Of a stretch of 64,000 nucleotides of DNA, positions 62,419 to 64,000 are shown piece by piece. Each line of letters begins with the position of its first letter. Position 1 is the stretch's first letter. This DNA is from an uncultured Saprospiraceae bacterium (GTDB lineage: Bacteria > Bacteroidota > Bacteroidia > Chitinophagales > Saprospiraceae), in contig CALFWO010000016.1 of the NCBI GenBank assembly GCA_937928045.1, forward strand, positions 1 to 64,000. Reading direction: 5' to 3'. The notes below the pieces were generated by a model. That model did no database searches and had not been told where the DNA came from. It saw only the letters and a program-made list of their open reading frames with translations. The position numbers were made by a program, and so were the translations under genes.

Positions 62419-62841
62419 TTACGAAAAATCACTGGATTTTATAGGTCCACGCATCTTTTTGACCAAACTACGTTTGCGCTTGGTCTCAAGAATCTCCTTT
62501 TTCTTGGCCGCACTGATCTTGGTAGGAATGCGTTTTTTATTTTTTACCAAAGCTTGTTCTAACAAGCTGATCAATTTTTGAATGGCATTGCGCTTATTTT
62601 TTATTTGTGATCTGCTTCCTTGGTCAATCACTCGTAGTCCTTTTTCTTTATCTAGCCTTCCGCCCAGCTTTCGAATGAGTAAATCTTTTTCAGTTGCTGA
62701 CAATATTTTAGAATCGGCAATATTCAAATAAGCCTCAATTCTGGTACTGACTTTATTGACATGTTGACCACCTGGTCCTGAGCTTCTAGTAGCCTTGGTG
62801 GTGATTTCTGATTCGATATTTCGTTGTTCTAATTTGTGCAT
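62419..62841 (-). CDS. arfB: Alternative ribosome-rescue factor ArfB (peptidyl-tRNA hydrolase)
   Basis: ArfB (YaeJ) frees stalled ribosomes by hydrolysing peptidyl-tRNA. The start at 62841 gives 140 residues, the usual length, with the catalytic Gly24-Gly25-Gln26 in SSGPGGQHVNKVST. A longer frame starting at 62940 is open but would push GGQ too far in. The C-terminal basic tail (KKKEILETKRKRSLVKKMR) inserts into the empty mRNA channel in known members. It heads a probable arfB-LysE unit and is divergent from the photolyase gene, with 160 bases between them. Confidence 0.9.
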   Translation of the reverse strand: MHKLEQRNIESEITTKATRSSGPGGQHVNKVSTRIEAYLNIADSKILSATEKDLLIRKLGGRLDKEKGLRVIDQGSRSQIKNKRNAIQKLISLLEQALVKNKKRIPTKISAAKKKEILETKRKRSLVKKMRGPIKSSDFS

Positions 62842-63001
62842 GCTGGAAAGTAAACTCAAAGTGGCGGAGATTAGTTCCATTAACACATTATTACTTATCT
62901 TTAACCCGAAAGCCTCCCACAAATTATACGCCTTTAGCATTCAACAGAATAGCACTTTCAAGTGTTATAATGTTAACCGGCAATACGAAACAATCTAGTT
63001 C

Positions 63002-64000
63002 ATGGAGTCAAAAAAAGTCATAGTTTGGTTTAGACAGGATCTGAGGATTCATGACAACGAAGCTTTGACTCATGCAATAGCTGCCGGAAAGGAAGTTATT
63101 CCGGTTTTTGTTTTTGATGATCGGATCTTCAAAGAGAAAACTAAGTTTGGGTTCCCAAAGACTGGAGCACATAGATTAAAGTTCACCATAGAGGCTGTGC
63201 AGGATCTTAGAGATCGATTGAAGTCATTGGGCTCTAATCTAGTAGTTCGCTCTGGTAACACGGAGGAAGAAATTTATAATTTGTGCGAGTCCAACAAGAC
63301 CAGCTGGGTATTTTGCAATAGAGAACGAACGCAGGAAGAAGTTGAAATTCAGGATGCGTTAGAGCAAAAGTTATGGTCTATAGGACAAGAGATTATTTAT
63401 TCTCGGGGCAAAATGTTGTATTACACACAGGATCTCCCATTCCCGGTTACGCATACTCCTGACGTTTTCACATCGTTTCGAAAAGAGGTAGAGAAATTTA
63501 CTCCAATCAGAAAACCTTTGGCAAGTCCAACAGCTATCCCTCCTTTTTCTCCGGATATTGAACTTGGAGAAATTCCAAATATGGATTCTTTTGGTTTCAC
63601 AGATTACAAAAATGATTCAAGAGCCGTTTTGGAATTCAAAGGAGGAGAAACTGCCGCTCTAGAAAGACTAAAGTATTATCTGTGGGAATCGGACTTAGTG
63701 AAAAATTACAAAGAGACACGAAATGGATTGATAGGTGGAGATTATAGTAGTAAGCTTTCCGCTTGGTTGTCATTAGGATGTTTAAGTCCCAAAATGATTC
63801 ATTACGAACTCAAAAAATACGAGGCCGAGCGCGGTGCCAATAAATCTACTTATTGGTTATTCTTTGAGTTGTTGTGGCGAGACTTTTTCAGATTGATGGG
63901 CAAAAAATATGGGAATGCAATTTTTAAGCGAGGTGGATTGCTGGGAAAACCTATAGAAGAACTTACCGAAGATACTCGAGTACTTTCATTGTGGACGCAA
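63002..64000 (+). CDS. DASH-type cryptochrome/deoxyribodipyrimidine photolyase, N-terminal part (cut by window edge)
   Basis: The reading frame runs open from the ATG at 63002 to the end of the window, 333 residues with no stop. The start MESKKVIVWFRQDLRIHDNEA matches the photolyase superfamily (VWFRxDLRxxDN). The later stretch WLSLGCLSPKMIHYELKKY, then ELLWRDFFRLMGKKYG, is typical of DASH-type members. This enzyme repairs UV-induced pyrimidine dimers (mainly in single-stranded DNA for DASH types) with FAD and light. The C-terminal part with the rest of the FAD pocket lies beyond the window. Confidence 0.88.
   Translation, partial: MESKKVIVWFRQDLRIHDNEALTHAIAAGKEVIPVFVFDDRIFKEKTKFGFPKTGAHRLKFTIEAVQDLRDRLKSLGSNLVVRSGNTEEEIYNLCESNKTSWVFCNRERTQEEVEIQDALEQKLWSIGQEIIYSRGKMLYYTQDLPFPVTHTPDVFTSFRKEVEKFTPIRKPLASPTAIPPFSPDIELGEIPNMDSFGFTDYKNDSRAVLEFKGGETAALERLKYYLWESDLVKNYKETRNGLIGGDYSSKLSAWLSLGCLSPKMIHYELKKYEAERGANKSTYWLFFELLWRDFFRLMGKKYGNAIFKRGGLLGKPIEELTEDTRVLSLWTQ

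Overview
The window is about 64 kb of AT-rich chromosome from a member of the Bacteroidota, most likely a marine or surface-associated Saprospiria-like bacterium. The phylum call rests on several things. There are two type IX secretion system (T9SS) cargo proteins: one ends in a type A sorting domain (24510-26810) and one in a type B (gliding-motility-associated) domain (45060-53204). There are many short lipoproteins, a DUF6089-like barrel, an SDR-type threonine dehydrogenase, a TonB receptor with a carboxypeptidase-like N-terminal domain, and promoters that fit the Bacteroidota form TTG-N20/21-TAnnTTTG. NhaD and a DASH-type photolyase/cryptochrome suggest a salty, lit habitat; that part is inference. 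I see no rRNA, tRNA, CRISPR array, insertion sequence or prophage.

Layout. 1-1.3 kb: the end of a GMC oxidoreductase and its Tat-exported small subunit. 1.3-3.1 kb: nhaD and a lipoprotein. 3.3-7.9 kb: a tight operon dusB-cca-tandem FKBP lipoprotein-aspartate kinase. 8.0-10.4 kb: a small unknown gene, then the threonine catabolic pair tdh-kbl. 10.5-15.4 kb: a four-gene signalling operon encoding a sigma-54 (NtrC-type) response regulator, a four-PAS histidine kinase, a receiver-Hpt protein and an HsdR_N-like PD-(D/E)XK protein. 15.4-18.5 kb: a lone GT-B half domain, a two-helix membrane protein and a membrane-anchored subtilase. 18.6-24.3 kb: trxB, fbaA, a membrane histidine kinase and dnaG. 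24.5-31 kb: a T9SS FG-GAP protein, yggS-MBL-ribH, a TPR protein and pdhA. 31.1-32.5 kb: recF and a DUF721 (DciA-like) gene.

32.6-35.4 kb: a secreted subtilase and a DUF6089-like protein. 35.5-44.8 kb: recQ, a GT4 glycosyltransferase, folD, prmA and an unrecognised 1513-residue exported protein. 45.1-53.2 kb: a 2714-residue adhesin-like T9SS protein. 53.2-54.0 kb: an 0.8 kb stretch without a convincing gene. 54.0-60.1 kb: an unknown protein, a lipoprotein, a BchI/MoxR-like AAA protein with altered Walker motifs, a YciO-type protein and a TonB-dependent receptor. 60.2-62.8 kb: a cytochrome c-SCO1-lipoprotein operon, a LysE transporter and arfB. 63.0 kb to the end: a truncated DASH photolyase.

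Most of this is housekeeping. The most unusual parts are the phosphorelay operon that includes a nuclease-like gene, the two very large exported proteins at 40.3-53.2 kb, the membrane subtilase, the orphan AAA protein and the single-domain glycosyltransferase. Six intrinsic terminators with perfect or near-perfect stems mark transcription-unit ends clearly. All assignments come from reading motifs by eye; no database search was run.
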